A DNA stretch of 52,399 nt from an uncultured Bacteroidales bacterium (GCA_900317715.1 ONHS01000009.1:1-52399), one strand, 5' to 3'. Shown: positions 6,584 to 15,249, counted from the first letter of the stretch. A program made the numbers and translations. Notes: generated by a model from the sequence alone, not told the origin.

Positions 6584-9205
6584 TTAATCGATGGATTGAT
6601 TGATGGAGATGTGGAAGTGGCTGCCCCATGCGGTGGACGAAAGTCCGGGAACCGGGTCGAAGCCGTAACCCCAGTCGAAGCCGAGCAAACCGAACATCGG
6701 CAGATAGACACGAACACCCAGACCTGCAGACTTGTACATGTCGAATGGATTGTACTTGCGATTGTCGAGCCAGCCCTTACCTGCTTCCGCGAAAGCCAGC
6801 ACATAGACGGTGGCTGACGGATTCAAGGTAATCGGGTAACGCAATTCAGCCGTAAACTTCTGGTAGAAAGCGGCACCCACAACAGAGCCGTTCACATTGG
6901 GTGAAAGCACGCCATCGTCGTAACCGCGCATACCAATGACCTCACGGCCGTCGTATGACCAGTTGGACATTCCGTCACCACCCAGATAGAATCGACCGAA
7001 CGGGGAAATACCAATCGTCTTGTTATAGCAACCCATGAAGCCGAACTTCATACGGACATTCAGCACCAGATTGTCCACGATGCGCGTAAACCAGGACATG
7101 TGGATTTTCCATTTGTGGAATTCCAAAAGCTTGTACTTCTCCTGATCGGTGGCGTAAGTATAGTCTTTGTTCGAGAATATGGAGTACGGCGGAGTCAACT
7201 GCATGGAGAACATGATGTCGGAACCTTCACGCGGGTAAATGGGAGCATTGATAGAATTTCTGCTCAATGTGAAGATGTAACTGATACTGTGGGAGTAACC
7301 CGTCGGGAAAATGAAATAGCCACTCCAATTCTTCACCTTATAATACTCGTAAGAGAGCGTGTGCGACATCTGGAAATAGTCGTCGGGCCATTTGAGCTTG
7401 TTAGCCAAAGAGACGGAAGCACCCGTAATGCTACTGAAGGCGTATTTATCAACATCCTGACGGCTGTAGCCGTTGTTCTGGCGTTGGTAATAAACGCCGA
7501 TGGTGAGTGCATTGGGCTTCTTGCCTCCCAACCACGGCTCCGTGAAGGAGAAGTTGTAATATTGATAGTACTTGGTACTTACAGAGGCGTTGAGGGAGAT
7601 ACGTTGACCGTCACCACCGGGAATCGGAGCCCAAGCATCTTTCTTGAACAACTTCTTGGTAGAGAAGTTATTAAAGGTGATACCGGCGGTGAGCATAAAG
7701 CCCGTGGCACCATAACCGGCGGAAAGCGAAAGCTGGTCGGAGGAGGTCTCTTCCACCACATAGTTGATGTCAACCGTTCCGTCCGCTTCGTTCGGGCGAG
7801 GCTGCACGTCCATCTTCTCTTGGTTGAAGTAACCCATCGACATCAACACCTGTTGAGAACGGATGATGTCGGCACGATTGAACAGCTGACCGGGAATAGT
7901 GGTGAGCTCACGCAAAATCACGTGGTCGTTGGTTTTCGTGTTGCCTTCCACCGTGATGGTATTGTAAGTAGCCTGCTTGCCCTCACGAATACGAATCTCA
8001 ATATCAATGGAATCGCCATCCACTGCCACCTCCACAGGATTGGCACTGAAAAACAGATAACCATTGTTCATGTACAGCGACGCCAAATCCTCTCCATCTT
8101 CCTTCATGGTCAGATTCTTGTTGAGAAGCGTCTGATTATAGACATCCCCCTTGTTGATACCCAACAACTGTCTCAACAAAGTGGTCGGATAAATCGTATT
8201 GCCTACAAACGTGATGTTACGGAAATAGTATTGCGGACCTTCATAGACATCCAAATCGATGTACATGTTTTTGTTTTTCACGTAGAAGGTGTCGTGCAGA
8301 ATCACCGCATCGCGATATCCCAACTCATTGTAACGATTAATCAAGTTCACCTTGTCTTGCTCGTAACTCTCCTTGATGAATTTGGATTGTTTGAAGATTC
8401 TGAGTTTGACACGGTCGGCGAAATAGTTGTCCAAATGGTCTTTGATATCTTTGGATTGGTAGTATCCTTTATGTTTGAAGAGGTAGGCGATAGCCGTATC
8501 TGCCTTGTAGAAAGGCATGAAACGGAACTTTTCCTTGGTTTCCTTCATGGAACGGAGCAACACGGCATCCGTCACCCCTTTATTGCCATTAATGGTAATT
8601 TTGTCAATCTTGACTTTCTTGAACTTTCGGATATCGAAAAGCAGGTTGACGGCGTTTTTAACCTTTTCGTCCGGAATCTCTTTGATATCCACTTCGCAAG
8701 AAAAGAAACCTTTGTCAATGTAGTATTTTCGGATAATATTCTGGCAGGTAATCTTCATGTTATCATTCACGATATTACCCTGCGAAATATTCAATTTTTC
8801 ACGGAGTTCGTTCTCCTCGTTTTTCGTAGTGCCCTTGAAACCGAATGCACTCAGGCGGGCGCGGTCTTCAAGACGAATATCCAAGAAGATGAGGTTGCCT
8901 TGCACACGTGTGGCATAAATCTCCACATCTTCGAACAAGCCCGTGCTCCAGAGGCTTTTGACAGCCTTGGAGATCTTATCTCCAGGCACTTCGATGATAT
9001 CGCCGACGTGGAAAGGCAGCAGACGCTGGTCCAATGCCGCAGTACCGGAAGAGGTAATGCCGCCGATTTCGTATGTTTTCGGGGAGGCATAATCGATCTT
9101 CACAGGTCCACCAATACTGTCGCCACCAAGCACTATCTGAGCTCGGCCGACGACTGTACAGAGGCATAAAACCGTCATTATCAATATGTTCCGCAATAAA
9201 TGCAT
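6584..9205 (-). CDS. bamA: Outer membrane protein assembly factor BamA
   Basis: 873 aa from the start at 9205, which begins a signal peptide (MHLLRNILIMTVLCLCTVVG). An earlier in-frame Met at 9304 would lie inside uppS and give no signal peptide. The N-terminal half consists of POTRA repeats (ITSSGTAALDQRLLPFHVGD onward, to about residue 440); the C-terminal half is a 16-strand Omp85 barrel with the loop-6 motif MRGYDDG near residue 757. BamA folds and inserts beta-barrel proteins in the outer membrane. The neighbours uppS, skp and porG-like form the classical Bacteroidales envelope cluster. Confidence 0.96.
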   Translation of the reverse strand: MHLLRNILIMTVLCLCTVVGRAQIVLGGDSIGGPVKIDYASPKTYEIGGITSSGTAALDQRLLPFHVGDIIEVPGDKISKAVKSLWSTGLFEDVEIYATRVQGNLIFLDIRLEDRARLSAFGFKGTTKNEENELREKLNISQGNIVNDNMKITCQNIIRKYYIDKGFFSCEVDIKEIPDEKVKNAVNLLFDIRKFKKVKIDKITINGNKGVTDAVLLRSMKETKEKFRFMPFYKADTAIAYLFKHKGYYQSKDIKDHLDNYFADRVKLRIFKQSKFIKESYEQDKVNLINRYNELGYRDAVILHDTFYVKNKNMYIDLDVYEGPQYYFRNITFVGNTIYPTTLLRQLLGINKGDVYNQTLLNKNLTMKEDGEDLASLYMNNGYLFFSANPVEVAVDGDSIDIEIRIREGKQATYNTITVEGNTKTNDHVILRELTTIPGQLFNRADIIRSQQVLMSMGYFNQEKMDVQPRPNEADGTVDINYVVEETSSDQLSLSAGYGATGFMLTAGITFNNFSTKKLFKKDAWAPIPGGDGQRISLNASVSTKYYQYYNFSFTEPWLGGKKPNALTIGVYYQRQNNGYSRQDVDKYAFSSITGASVSLANKLKWPDDYFQMSHTLSYEYYKVKNWSGYFIFPTGYSHSISYIFTLSRNSINAPIYPREGSDIMFSMQLTPPYSIFSNKDYTYATDQEKYKLLEFHKWKIHMSWFTRIVDNLVLNVRMKFGFMGCYNKTIGISPFGRFYLGGDGMSNWSYDGREVIGMRGYDDGVLSPNVNGSVVGAAFYQKFTAELRYPITLNPSATVYVLAFAEAGKGWLDNRKYNPFDMYKSAGLGVRVYLPMFGLLGFDWGYGFDPVPGLSSTAWGSHFHISINQSID

Positions 9206-9222
9206 TCTTTCCAAAAAGTCGG

Positions 9223-9230
9223 CAAAGATA
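9223..9230 (-). promoter_or_regulatory. Putative -7 box of bamA
   Basis: TATCTTTG on the minus strand, 17 bp before the bamA start at 9205 and just after the uppS stop. It suggests that bamA and the skp genes can be transcribed independently of uppS. Confidence 0.55.
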
Positions 9231-9239
9231 GTGAAAAAA

Positions 9240-9968
9240 TCAATGTGAACGCACTTGTTCGCCAGTTTGACCAAAACGACGTTCGCGGGAGCCAAATTGC
9301 CCAACGATCTCCTTAAGGTGTGTTTTTCTGAAATCAGGCCACATGACGGGAGAGAAGAAGAGTTCCGCGTATGCGATTTGCCACAACAAGAAGTTGCTGA
9401 TGCGCATATCGCCGCCCGTGCGAATCATCAAATCCACATCCGGAATTTCGGGATGATAGAGATGTTGTTGGATCGTTTTTTCGTCCACCTCCGCTGGATT
9501 AATGCGTCCGTCGGCTGCTTCCTGAGCAATGCGGCGGGTAGTGTCCACCAATTCCGAACGACCGCTATAGCTGAGCGCCAGCACGAGATTAAGATCCGTA
9601 TTATGCGCGGTTTGTGCCATTGCTTTGTGCAGATATTCCTGGCACTCTTCGGGAAGCGTCTCCAAACGACCGGTGGTCAGCAAGCGCACACCATTCTTGT
9701 CCAATTCCGGCACCTCATCGATAATCGCCTTGACGAGCAGCCGCATCAGCAGGTCGATTTCCTCTTTGGGACGGTTCCAGTTCTCCGTGGAGAACGTGTA
9801 AAGCGTCAGGTAAGGAATCTCCAATTCGCGGGTGCCTTCCACCACACTGCGGACAGCCTCGATACCGTTTTGGTGACCGAAGCTACGATCGTGGCCCCTT
9901 TGTTGCGCCCAACGCCCGTTGCCATCCATAATGATGGCCACATGTTTGATATTATTTTGGTTTGCCAT
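9240..9968 (-). CDS. uppS: Isoprenyl transferase (undecaprenyl diphosphate synthase)
   Basis: 242-aa cis-prenyltransferase. The diphosphate-binding motif IIMDGNGRWA places the catalytic Asp at residue 15, and the C-terminal motif RTGGDMRISNFLLWQIAY (family consensus RTSGexRlSNFLlWQ) is present. The enzyme makes the C55 lipid carrier used for peptidoglycan, O-antigen and other glycans at the inner membrane. Conserved gene order porG-uppS-bamA-skp supports the assignment. Length is normal. Confidence 0.96.
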   Translation of the reverse strand: MANQNNIKHVAIIMDGNGRWAQQRGHDRSFGHQNGIEAVRSVVEGTRELEIPYLTLYTFSTENWNRPKEEIDLLMRLLVKAIIDEVPELDKNGVRLLTTGRLETLPEECQEYLHKAMAQTAHNTDLNLVLALSYSGRSELVDTTRRIAQEAADGRINPAEVDEKTIQQHLYHPEIPDVDLMIRTGGDMRISNFLLWQIAYAELFFSPVMWPDFRKTHLKEIVGQFGSRERRFGQTGEQVRSH

Positions 9969-9971
9969 ATT

Positions 9972-10039
9972 TCTTGTTTTTTGCTGTTGGATGTTAGCTT
10001 TTGGCTATTGGCTATTGGCTGTTGGCTGTTGGCCAAAGG
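9972..10039. repeat. GGCTATTGGCTGTTGG low-complexity tract
   Basis: Short intergenic tract of GGCTATT and GGCTGTT words between uppS and the porG-like gene; words of the same type (on the opposite strand) occur at 41718-41775. Confidence 0.65.
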
Positions 10040-10906
10040 CTAATGCCTTTTCCGTGATTTCTTCAGATCGCAAGTTTTGTCGTCGTTTCCGAATTTGACG
10101 GTCAACGTTGCGCCTGCAAAGGAATAGATGTCATGGGTGGTGCTATTGCCGCGTTGCTCACCCTCCTGATGCAACGGCAGTGGGTTTCCGCTATTGTCAA
10201 ACAATTCCGGCGTACGATCGGCCATGTCGGCGATGATGTCACCTCGTAGCTCGCGCAACAGGTCGTTGTCATAATAACGGCCACCCACATCGTCCAAATA
10301 GTCGGTAAACGTGTAGCGGAAGCCCCATTCCACGCCCAGACAGACATATCTGCCGATGTTCACGCGCATACCGATGCCAAACGGGATGGCGACGTGGGTC
10401 AGGGAATATTTCTTCGGCATACCTTCCAAACCTTGTCCTTCCGTACCCAAACTCTGTAACTCATAGATCGTTCCATCTTGGTATTGAGCCATAGGATCAA
10501 AGGAGAAAACCGTCAATCCTGCAAAAATGTAAGGCGTGAAATGGTTCTTTCCCACAGAGTTGTAGAGTCTGAGAAAGTTCAGTTCCCCGACCACAGAAAA
10601 TTCCGTGATGGGCGAATAGAAGCTAAGGTTCCGCTCGTATCCGTCGTTGGTGAGCTGGTCGCTGCCCGACACTTTTCCGAAGAGGAAGTCGGCCTTGATG
10701 GCCCATCGCGGCGACAAGTTGTAGCGATAAACGAGTCCCGCCGCCAGCTTCGGCTGTGCGAAAAGATGTGTCGGATTCAGCTCTCCGAGGTAGAAAGTGG
10801 TACCCACGCACGCGCCAACTTCCGAGTTTTGCGCGCTCAGGGTATGTGTCGGAGATTGCAGTATCAATAAGCCCAAAACGAATATGCCAATCAGTGTTTT
10901 TCTCAT
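10040..10906 (-). CDS. porG: PorG-like outer membrane beta-barrel protein (DUF6089 type)
   Basis: 288 aa from 10906, chosen because MRKTLIGIFVLGLLILQS starts a signal peptide; in-frame Met residues upstream fall beyond the promoter. The mature part is a small beta-barrel: GTTFYLGELNPTHLFAQPK near the N-terminus, alternating hydrophobic strands (AAGLVYRYNLSPRWAIKADF), and GIGMRVNIGRYVCLGVEWGF. In Porphyromonas gingivalis the gene next to uppS and the Omp85 gene is PorG, an outer-membrane component of the type IX secretion system. Homology here is inferred from position, size and sequence style, not alignment. It may simply be a DUF6089 barrel. Confidence 0.7.
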   Translation of the reverse strand: MRKTLIGIFVLGLLILQSPTHTLSAQNSEVGACVGTTFYLGELNPTHLFAQPKLAAGLVYRYNLSPRWAIKADFLFGKVSGSDQLTNDGYERNLSFYSPITEFSVVGELNFLRLYNSVGKNHFTPYIFAGLTVFSFDPMAQYQDGTIYELQSLGTEGQGLEGMPKKYSLTHVAIPFGIGMRVNIGRYVCLGVEWGFRYTFTDYLDDVGGRYYDNDLLRELRGDIIADMADRTPELFDNSGNPLPLHQEGEQRGNSTTHDIYSFAGATLTVKFGNDDKTCDLKKSRKRH

Positions 10907-10931
10907 AATATTCATATATATTAAAAGGCTG

Positions 10932-10939
10932 CAAAAATA
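10932..10939 (-). promoter_or_regulatory. Putative -7 box of the porG-like gene
   Basis: TATTTTTG on the minus strand, 25 bp before the start at 10906. It faces away from the infC promoter box at 10979-10986, so the two promoters are divergent. Confidence 0.55.
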
Positions 10940-10978
10940 AAAAAAATGATAAAACGAATTATACAATAAAAAATTGTG

Positions 10979-10986
10979 TATTTTTG
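10979..10986 (+). promoter_or_regulatory. Putative -7 box of infC-rpmI-rplT
   Basis: TATTTTTG followed by GCCGCC, about 47 bp before the infC start region, fitting the TAnnTTTG consensus. Confidence 0.6.
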
Positions 10987-11033
10987 CCGCCCAAAAAATT
11001 ATAAATAAAGTTATTACATAAAAAAGAAAGGAT

Positions 11034-11600
11034 TTGATCATCGCTCAAAACAACCGGCCCAACAGGTCTTTCGGACCGAAAAACAAGAAAGACGCTCAAC
11101 ATCGCATCAACGAGAACATTACGGCGCAAGTCGTGCGCGTTGTTGGAGATAACATTGAACCTCAGATCGTGTCGCTTCGCGAAGCACTTGCCATCGCGGA
11201 TGAGCACGGTGTGGATCTTGTGGAAATCTCTCCGCAGGCCAATCCGCCTGTGTGCAAGGTAATGGATTACCAAAAGTACCTGTATGAGCAGAAGAAAAAA
11301 CTGAAAGAAATCAAGGCTAACAGCGCCAAAACGGAAATCAAGGAGATCCGCCTGAGCCCGCAAATCAGCGAACATGACGTGGAATTCAAATGCAACCACG
11401 CCATCCGCTTCTTGCAAGACGGCTATAAAGTCAAGATCATCATGACTTTCCGCGGACGTTCCATCATCTACAAGGACAACGGCGAACTGGAGCTGCTCAA
11501 ATTTGCTGAACGCCTGCAGGAATACGGCAAAGTGGATCAGATGCCCGTCCTTACCGGTCGCAACATGACCATCCTGATGGTGCCTAAATCTAAAAAGTAA
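11034..11600 (+). CDS. infC: Translation initiation factor IF-3, non-AUG start
   Basis: About 188 aa with both IF-3 domains: N-terminal HRINENITAQVVRVVGDN and C-terminal KEIRLSPQISEHDVEFK, linked by a basic helix (DYQKYLYEQKKKLKEIK). IF-3 binds the 30S subunit and checks the start codon and initiator tRNA. There is no ATG in frame between the TAA at 11019-11021 and the Met near residue 77, which is too far in. Candidate starts are TTG 11034, ATC 11037 or ATC 11040; a purine-rich AAAGAAAGGA (11023-11032) serves as ribosome site, with best spacing to the ATC codons. Non-AUG infC starts allow IF-3 autoregulation in other bacteria. First gene of the infC-rpmI-rplT operon. Confidence 0.95.
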   Translation: MIIAQNNRPNRSFGPKNKKDAQHRINENITAQVVRVVGDNIEPQIVSLREALAIADEHGVDLVEISPQANPPVCKVMDYQKYLYEQKKKLKEIKANSAKTEIKEIRLSPQISEHDVEFKCNHAIRFLQDGYKVKIIMTFRGRSIIYKDNGELELLKFAERLQEYGKVDQMPVLTGRNMTILMVPKSKK

Positions 11601-11645
11601 TATATAACAAGTACTTATATATAAACCTTTAAAAATCAAGTAGAA

Positions 11646-11843
11646 ATGCCGAAAATTAAAACTAAGTCCGCTGCCAAGAAAAGATTCACTCTGACCGGCA
11701 CCGGCAAAATCAAGAGACATCACGCTTACCATAGCCACATTCTCACCAAAAAGACCAAAAAGAGAAAACGTAACTTGGCTTACAGCGCTATTGTCGAACA
11801 AAATTTGGATCGCACCGTTAAGCAAATGCTGGGACAGTGCTAG
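11646..11843 (+). CDS. rpmI: Large ribosomal subunit protein bL35
   Basis: 65-aa very basic protein starting [20 protein letters not shown], the standard bL35 N-terminus, with [20 protein letters not shown] following. Part of the 50S subunit. It lies 45 bp after infC and 83 bp before rplT, in the conserved order. Length is normal. Confidence 0.97.
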   Translation: MPKIKTKSAAKKRFTLTGTGKIKRHHAYHSHILTKKTKKRKRNLAYSAIVEQNLDRTVKQMLGQC

Positions 11844-11864
11844 TTTAATTCATTAAAAAAACAA

Positions 11865-11909
11865 TGTTTACGCGCAGTTCCCGAAGTGCTTCATGCCACT
11901 GACGTAAAC
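11865..11909 (+). promoter_or_regulatory. Possible leader hairpin upstream of rplT
   Basis: GTTTACG at 11866-11872 can pair with CGTAAAC at 11903-11909, enclosing a smaller AGTG/CACT stem (11885-11888 with 11897-11900). The structure sits immediately before the rplT ribosome site. In other bacteria L20 binds its own operon mRNA; a similar role here is inference only. Confidence 0.4.
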
Positions 11910-11926
11910 GGAAAGGAAAAAAAATT

Positions 11927-12271
11927 ATGTCAAGATCAGTTAATCACGTTGCTTCTAGAGCAAGAAGAAAAAAGATTTTAAAACGTACCCGCGGTTATTT
12001 CGGAAAACGTAAAAACGTCTGGACCGTGGCGGTCAACTCGTGGGAGAAAGGCCAGCAATATGCTTACCGCGACAGAAAAGCGAAAAAGAGAAATTTCAGA
12101 AGCTTGTGGATCACCCGTATCAACGCAGGTGCCCGCGAGTATGGAATGTCTTACTCTGTTCTGATGGGTAGCTTAGCAAAGAAGAACGTTGCGCTCAACC
12201 GCAAAGCTCTCGCCGACCTCGCGATGAATAATCCTGAGGCATTCAAGGCTATTGTTGATTTGGTAAAATAA
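11927..12271 (+). CDS. rplT: Large ribosomal subunit protein bL20
   Basis: 114-aa basic protein starting [20 protein letters not shown], with [17 protein letters not shown] and the C-terminal globular part ([19 protein letters not shown]). It is needed early in 50S assembly and often autoregulates its operon. Last gene of infC-rpmI-rplT; a terminator hairpin follows 50 bp later. Length is normal. Confidence 0.97.
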   Translation: MSRSVNHVASRARRKKILKRTRGYFGKRKNVWTVAVNSWEKGQQYAYRDRKAKKRNFRSLWITRINAGAREYGMSYSVLMGSLAKKNVALNRKALADLAMNNPEAFKAIVDLVK

Positions 12272-12320
12272 ATCAGTAAAACGCCAGTTTTTTTAGTTCA
12301 TTAGTATTTGTTATATAGAA

Positions 12321-12344
12321 AAAGGGAGCCGAAAAGCTCCCTTT
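12321..12344. terminator. Bidirectional terminator between rplT and coaE
   Basis: AAAGGGAGC (12321-12329) pairs perfectly with GCTCCCTTT (12336-12344) over a 6-nt loop. On the minus strand the stem is followed by additional T residues, so it serves the coaE operon well; it also lies 50 bp after rplT on the plus strand. Confidence 0.8.
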
Positions 12345-12366
12345 CTCATTGTCCAATTATAGATTT

Positions 12367-12924
12367 TTAACACTCTTTCATCATCTCTTGATAGGTCTCG
12401 CCCGTGCATACCACCAAGTCTGCCCGTGCGCACTTTTCCGATTGCGGCATCTGCCTCGACATGCGCTGCCGGATTTCCGCTTCCGTCAAATGGGGATTAC
12501 GTGCTTTTATCCGCTTGATTCTCAGCGCTTCGGAAGCATCCGCCACGATAATCTTGTCGAAATAGGATACTAAATCGTATTCGAAAATGATAGCGGATTC
12601 CATGATGACGGACGGTGCCTTCTGTTCTGCCGCCCAACGCTCGAAATCGCGCATGACGTATGGGTGCACGAAATGGCTTAATCGCTGCAAAAACGCCTCA
12701 TCTTCAAAGGATTTCGAAAGCTGAGACATGTCCAGCGAACCGTCGGGAAGCCATAACCGCTCGTCCGGGAAAGCCTTCCGCATCTCCGCCAAAAAAACAG
12801 GCTGACGATAAAGCTTTTTCGCCTCATCGTCAGCATAATAGACAGGAATACCCATATCCACAAAATGGGTTGATAGATAGGTTTTCCCCGTTCCTATTCC
12901 ACCGGTCAGCCCGATTTTAACCAT
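12367..12924 (-). CDS. coaE: Dephospho-CoA kinase
   Basis: 185-aa P-loop kinase with GGIGTGKT at residues 8-15 right at the N-terminus, then YYADDEAKKLY and a downstream lid region (RQMSRQMPQSEK type, here RMSRQMPQSEKCARAD). It catalyses the last step of coenzyme A synthesis, phosphorylating dephospho-CoA at the ribose 3'-OH. It begins 2 bp after the YbbR-like gene, so it is the last gene of the nusB-yajC operon. Slightly shorter than the usual 195-205 aa. Confidence 0.94.
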   Translation of the reverse strand: MVKIGLTGGIGTGKTYLSTHFVDMGIPVYYADDEAKKLYRQPVFLAEMRKAFPDERLWLPDGSLDMSQLSKSFEDEAFLQRLSHFVHPYVMRDFERWAAEQKAPSVIMESAIIFEYDLVSYFDKIIVADASEALRIKRIKARNPHLTEAEIRQRMSRQMPQSEKCARADLVVCTGETYQEMMKEC

Positions 12925-12926
12925 TT

Positions 12927-13343
12927 TTAACGTAGGTAAAAGGTGATGACTTCCGGTGCAGAAACGTCCACCAATTCCGGCCCGAAATTGTGGGTGACCA
13001 GATATTCGTGCAATTCCTTGTTGGTGAACGTGTAAACCGTCACCTTGTTCTTCGGCTTGATCAGGTCTTTGATGGAAATCGTGACCACTTTCTCTTTTTC
13101 AGAGAAAGGTTTCATCAAATAACGGAAACCGTTTTGGTTGAAAGTGAGGGTCAAAACCGTATCGGAAGCGGTGACCGACTTGCGACCGTCCGGCAAGTTG
13201 TCGCACACCAACTTATACTCGTAAGACATCTTGTAATCTTTTGAAAACGAGACCAATATCCAGCAGGATATCGAAATCAAAAGACATACCATGAAGGCTA
13301 ACGACGGAAGCTTCACAGGAATCCGGGTTTTGTTATCCGCCAT
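12927..13343 (-). CDS. YbbR-like (CdaR-type) membrane-anchored protein
   Basis: 138 aa: a basic N-terminus, one membrane helix (about residues 15-33, LAFMVCLLISISCWILVSF), then a single small beta domain (YEYKLVCDNLPDGRK ... VDVSAPEVITFYLR). This matches the YbbR-like protein that Bacteroidetes encode between yajC and coaE, but those are usually about 300 aa with more than one domain, so this is a short form. In Firmicutes YbbR/CdaR regulates a diadenylate cyclase; no such role can be claimed here. Separated by 2 bp from both neighbours. Confidence 0.7.
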   Translation of the reverse strand: MADNKTRIPVKLPSLAFMVCLLISISCWILVSFSKDYKMSYEYKLVCDNLPDGRKSVTASDTVLTLTFNQNGFRYLMKPFSEKEKVVTISIKDLIKPKNKVTVYTFTNKELHEYLVTHNFGPELVDVSAPEVITFYLR

Positions 13344-13345
13344 GA

Positions 13346-13720
13346 CTACTCGTTTTCTTTCTTTTCTTCGACTTTTTCCTCTTTCTTGTTGTCTGACTTC
13401 TGGTTCAGAGCAGCCTCATTGAAGGAAATGGCAGCCTTATCGACCTCAATGCGCACATCGTGAGCAATTTCAATCGTGAAAGTGTTGTCCTTGATGTCGG
13501 TGATTTTGCCGTGGATACCGCCGATCGTGACGACTTTATCGCCTTTTTGCAGGCTGTTGCGTGCTTCTTCCAACTTTTTCTGCTTTTTCTGTTGCGGACG
13601 AATCATGAAAAAGTAGAAAATGACAATCATCAACAGGATGAAAATAAGCATAGAGGAACCGCCGCCAGCAGGAGCACCGGCAGGAGCTGCATCTAAAATA
13701 GGTAAAAAGATATTCATCAT
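13346..13720 (-). CDS. yajC: Preprotein translocase subunit YajC
   Basis: 124 aa with one membrane helix (about residues 24-40, MLIFILLMIVIFYFFM) followed by RPQQKKQKKLEEARNSL and KGDKVVTIGGIHGKI, all hallmark YajC features. YajC associates with SecDF-YidC at the inner membrane. The C-terminal tail is a charged EKVEEKKENE extension. A Pro/Ala/Gly-rich stretch precedes the helix, as in other Bacteroidetes YajC. Confidence 0.95.
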   Translation of the reverse strand: MMNIFLPILDAAPAGAPAGGGSSMLIFILLMIVIFYFFMIRPQQKKQKKLEEARNSLQKGDKVVTIGGIHGKITDIKDNTFTIEIAHDVRIEVDKAAISFNEAALNQKSDNKKEEKVEEKKENE

Positions 13721-13743
13721 AACTATAAAATTTTGATTATTAA

Positions 13744-14211
13744 TTATTTGCTTGAAGAGACATTAGCTGTAATCATCAAGATAGTCTCGGCCGGATAGGT
13801 GTTTGCACCCACCAAAATGCGCTTCTGGACTTTGCCTTTCTGACCTTCGGAGTTGAAGGTTACCGTGATTTCGCCGCTCTCGCCCGGACGCACAGGCGCT
13901 TTGGGCGGCTGTGAAGTGGTACAACCGCAAGTGGCCTCCGAAGAGTAGATGATCAGGTTCGATTTTCCGGTGTTTTTGAATTTGAAAGCATACGTAAGCT
14001 TTTCGCCTTCCACCACATCACCGAAATCGTAGGTTTTCGTTTCAAATTCAATGACAGGCATTTTCTCCGCATCCTTCGCGGACAAACCCTCTGCCGTCTG
14101 CGGAATATGCACATCTTTCACCGTGAAATCGCCCTCTTTGGCCGGTTTACGATGGCAACCGCCAAACGCCAATCCAATGGCTAATATCGTGATTATCGTG
14201 ATTCTATTCAT
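13744..14211 (-). CDS. DUF1573 domain lipoprotein
   Basis: 155 aa. The signal sequence ends in a lipobox (LAFGGC, Cys about residue 19). The rest is one Ig-like DUF1573 domain: YDFGDVVEGEKLTYAFKFKN, SSEATCGCTTSQ and GESGEITVTFNSEGQKGK. The CGC motif after the second strand is diagnostic. The family is widespread and of unknown function in Bacteroidetes, and is regularly found between nusB and yajC. Probably anchored in a membrane facing the periplasm. Confidence 0.88.
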   Translation of the reverse strand: MNRITIITILAIGLAFGGCHRKPAKEGDFTVKDVHIPQTAEGLSAKDAEKMPVIEFETKTYDFGDVVEGEKLTYAFKFKNTGKSNLIIYSSEATCGCTTSQPPKAPVRPGESGEITVTFNSEGQKGKVQKRILVGANTYPAETILMITANVSSSK

Positions 14212-14269
14212 TGATATTTAATTTATTATTCTACCGAGCTCTTGCCCCTACGGGGCTGCTCAAGGAATT

Positions 14270-15217
14270 TTAATTTTGATACAGTCCGCGTCCCGTTTTT
14301 TCAATCTTTCCGCTGTCGCGCAAATCCACAATCAGTCGATCCAAGATGCCGTTAATGAACACTTTACTCTTGTCAGAGCTGTACCATTTGGCAATTTCAA
14401 TGTATTCGTTCAGAGTCACTTTGATGGGAATGGAAGGGAATTCCAAAAGTTCGCACAACGCCATCTGCATCAGGAGCATGTCGAGATTGATCACTCGCTC
14501 AAGCTCCCAGTTTTGCAGTTTACCCTCGATCATCTCCGTGTATTCGTTCGTATGTTCGAGCGTTTTGCGGAACAGCTGTCTGATAAATTGCTCATCTTCA
14601 ATGCTTTTGAAGATGTTGTCAATCTTGCAGTCATCCCCTTTGGACTCTTTGAATTCTTTCACATTCTGATAGAACATCAGCATCGCCTCATTGTAGTCAT
14701 CGATCCAATGGGTGTTTTTCTCGCCTAAGTACCAATGCAACAAGTCGTTATTGGCGAACACTTTCTCGATGATATCTAATACGAGTTTCTTGTCCTCTGC
14801 ATAATTGTTCTCGCGCGTGGACATGTAAACCTCGTACTCAGGCATTTGCTCAATCTCACGGAACAACTTGGCTATCAGGTCGGTATCGTCTTCCCAAAGG
14901 ATGTGGTATTTCGGCCACAAAATCTTGAGCGTCTGGTTGGTTTCAATCTGACGAATCACCGCGTTGTTGATGAATTTGGTGTTCGGATTCAGATCTTCTT
15001 CCGTCGGATTGTACTTTTCCTTCAGACTATCCAGCTTTTTCATCCGATAGAAGGCGATTTCCGGCAGCAAGGCAAAGAGCCACAAGAACAGTTCGTAACA
15101 TCCTTGGACGTTCTTCACCAGACCGAGCTCGTAGCTGCGAACGTCAGCTTCTGGGTTGGCATGGTAGGCGTAGAGCGCCTGCATGGTCTTGATTCTTAAA
15201 AAATGCCTGCTTACCAT
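14270..15217 (-). CDS. nusB: Transcription antitermination protein NusB
   Basis: 315 aa, the long Bacteroidetes form. Starts MVSRHFLRIKTMQALYAYH, matching the NusB N-terminal helix (R-x-x-R-x-x-A-x-Q-x-L-Y-A). The C-terminal 110 residues hold the second half of the fold (LERVINLDMLLMQMALCELL, VTLNEYIEIAKWYSSDKSK). The middle insertion is highly charged. NusB acts with NusE in rRNA antitermination. It heads the operon that continues to coaE. Confidence 0.92.
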   Translation of the reverse strand: MVSRHFLRIKTMQALYAYHANPEADVRSYELGLVKNVQGCYELFLWLFALLPEIAFYRMKKLDSLKEKYNPTEEDLNPNTKFINNAVIRQIETNQTLKILWPKYHILWEDDTDLIAKLFREIEQMPEYEVYMSTRENNYAEDKKLVLDIIEKVFANNDLLHWYLGEKNTHWIDDYNEAMLMFYQNVKEFKESKGDDCKIDNIFKSIEDEQFIRQLFRKTLEHTNEYTEMIEGKLQNWELERVINLDMLLMQMALCELLEFPSIPIKVTLNEYIEIAKWYSSDKSKVFINGILDRLIVDLRDSGKIEKTGRGLYQN

Positions 15218-15249
15218 AATAACAAGTTGTGTTTTAGATTATTATAACA

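Noticed and set aside
7100..9169. 689-aa open frame on the plus strand
   Set aside because: Lies wholly antisense to bamA; codon-mirror shadow with no start context, signal or family motif.
10959..11825. 288-aa minus-strand frame over infC
   Set aside because: Antisense to infC and rpmI; Phe-rich shadow.
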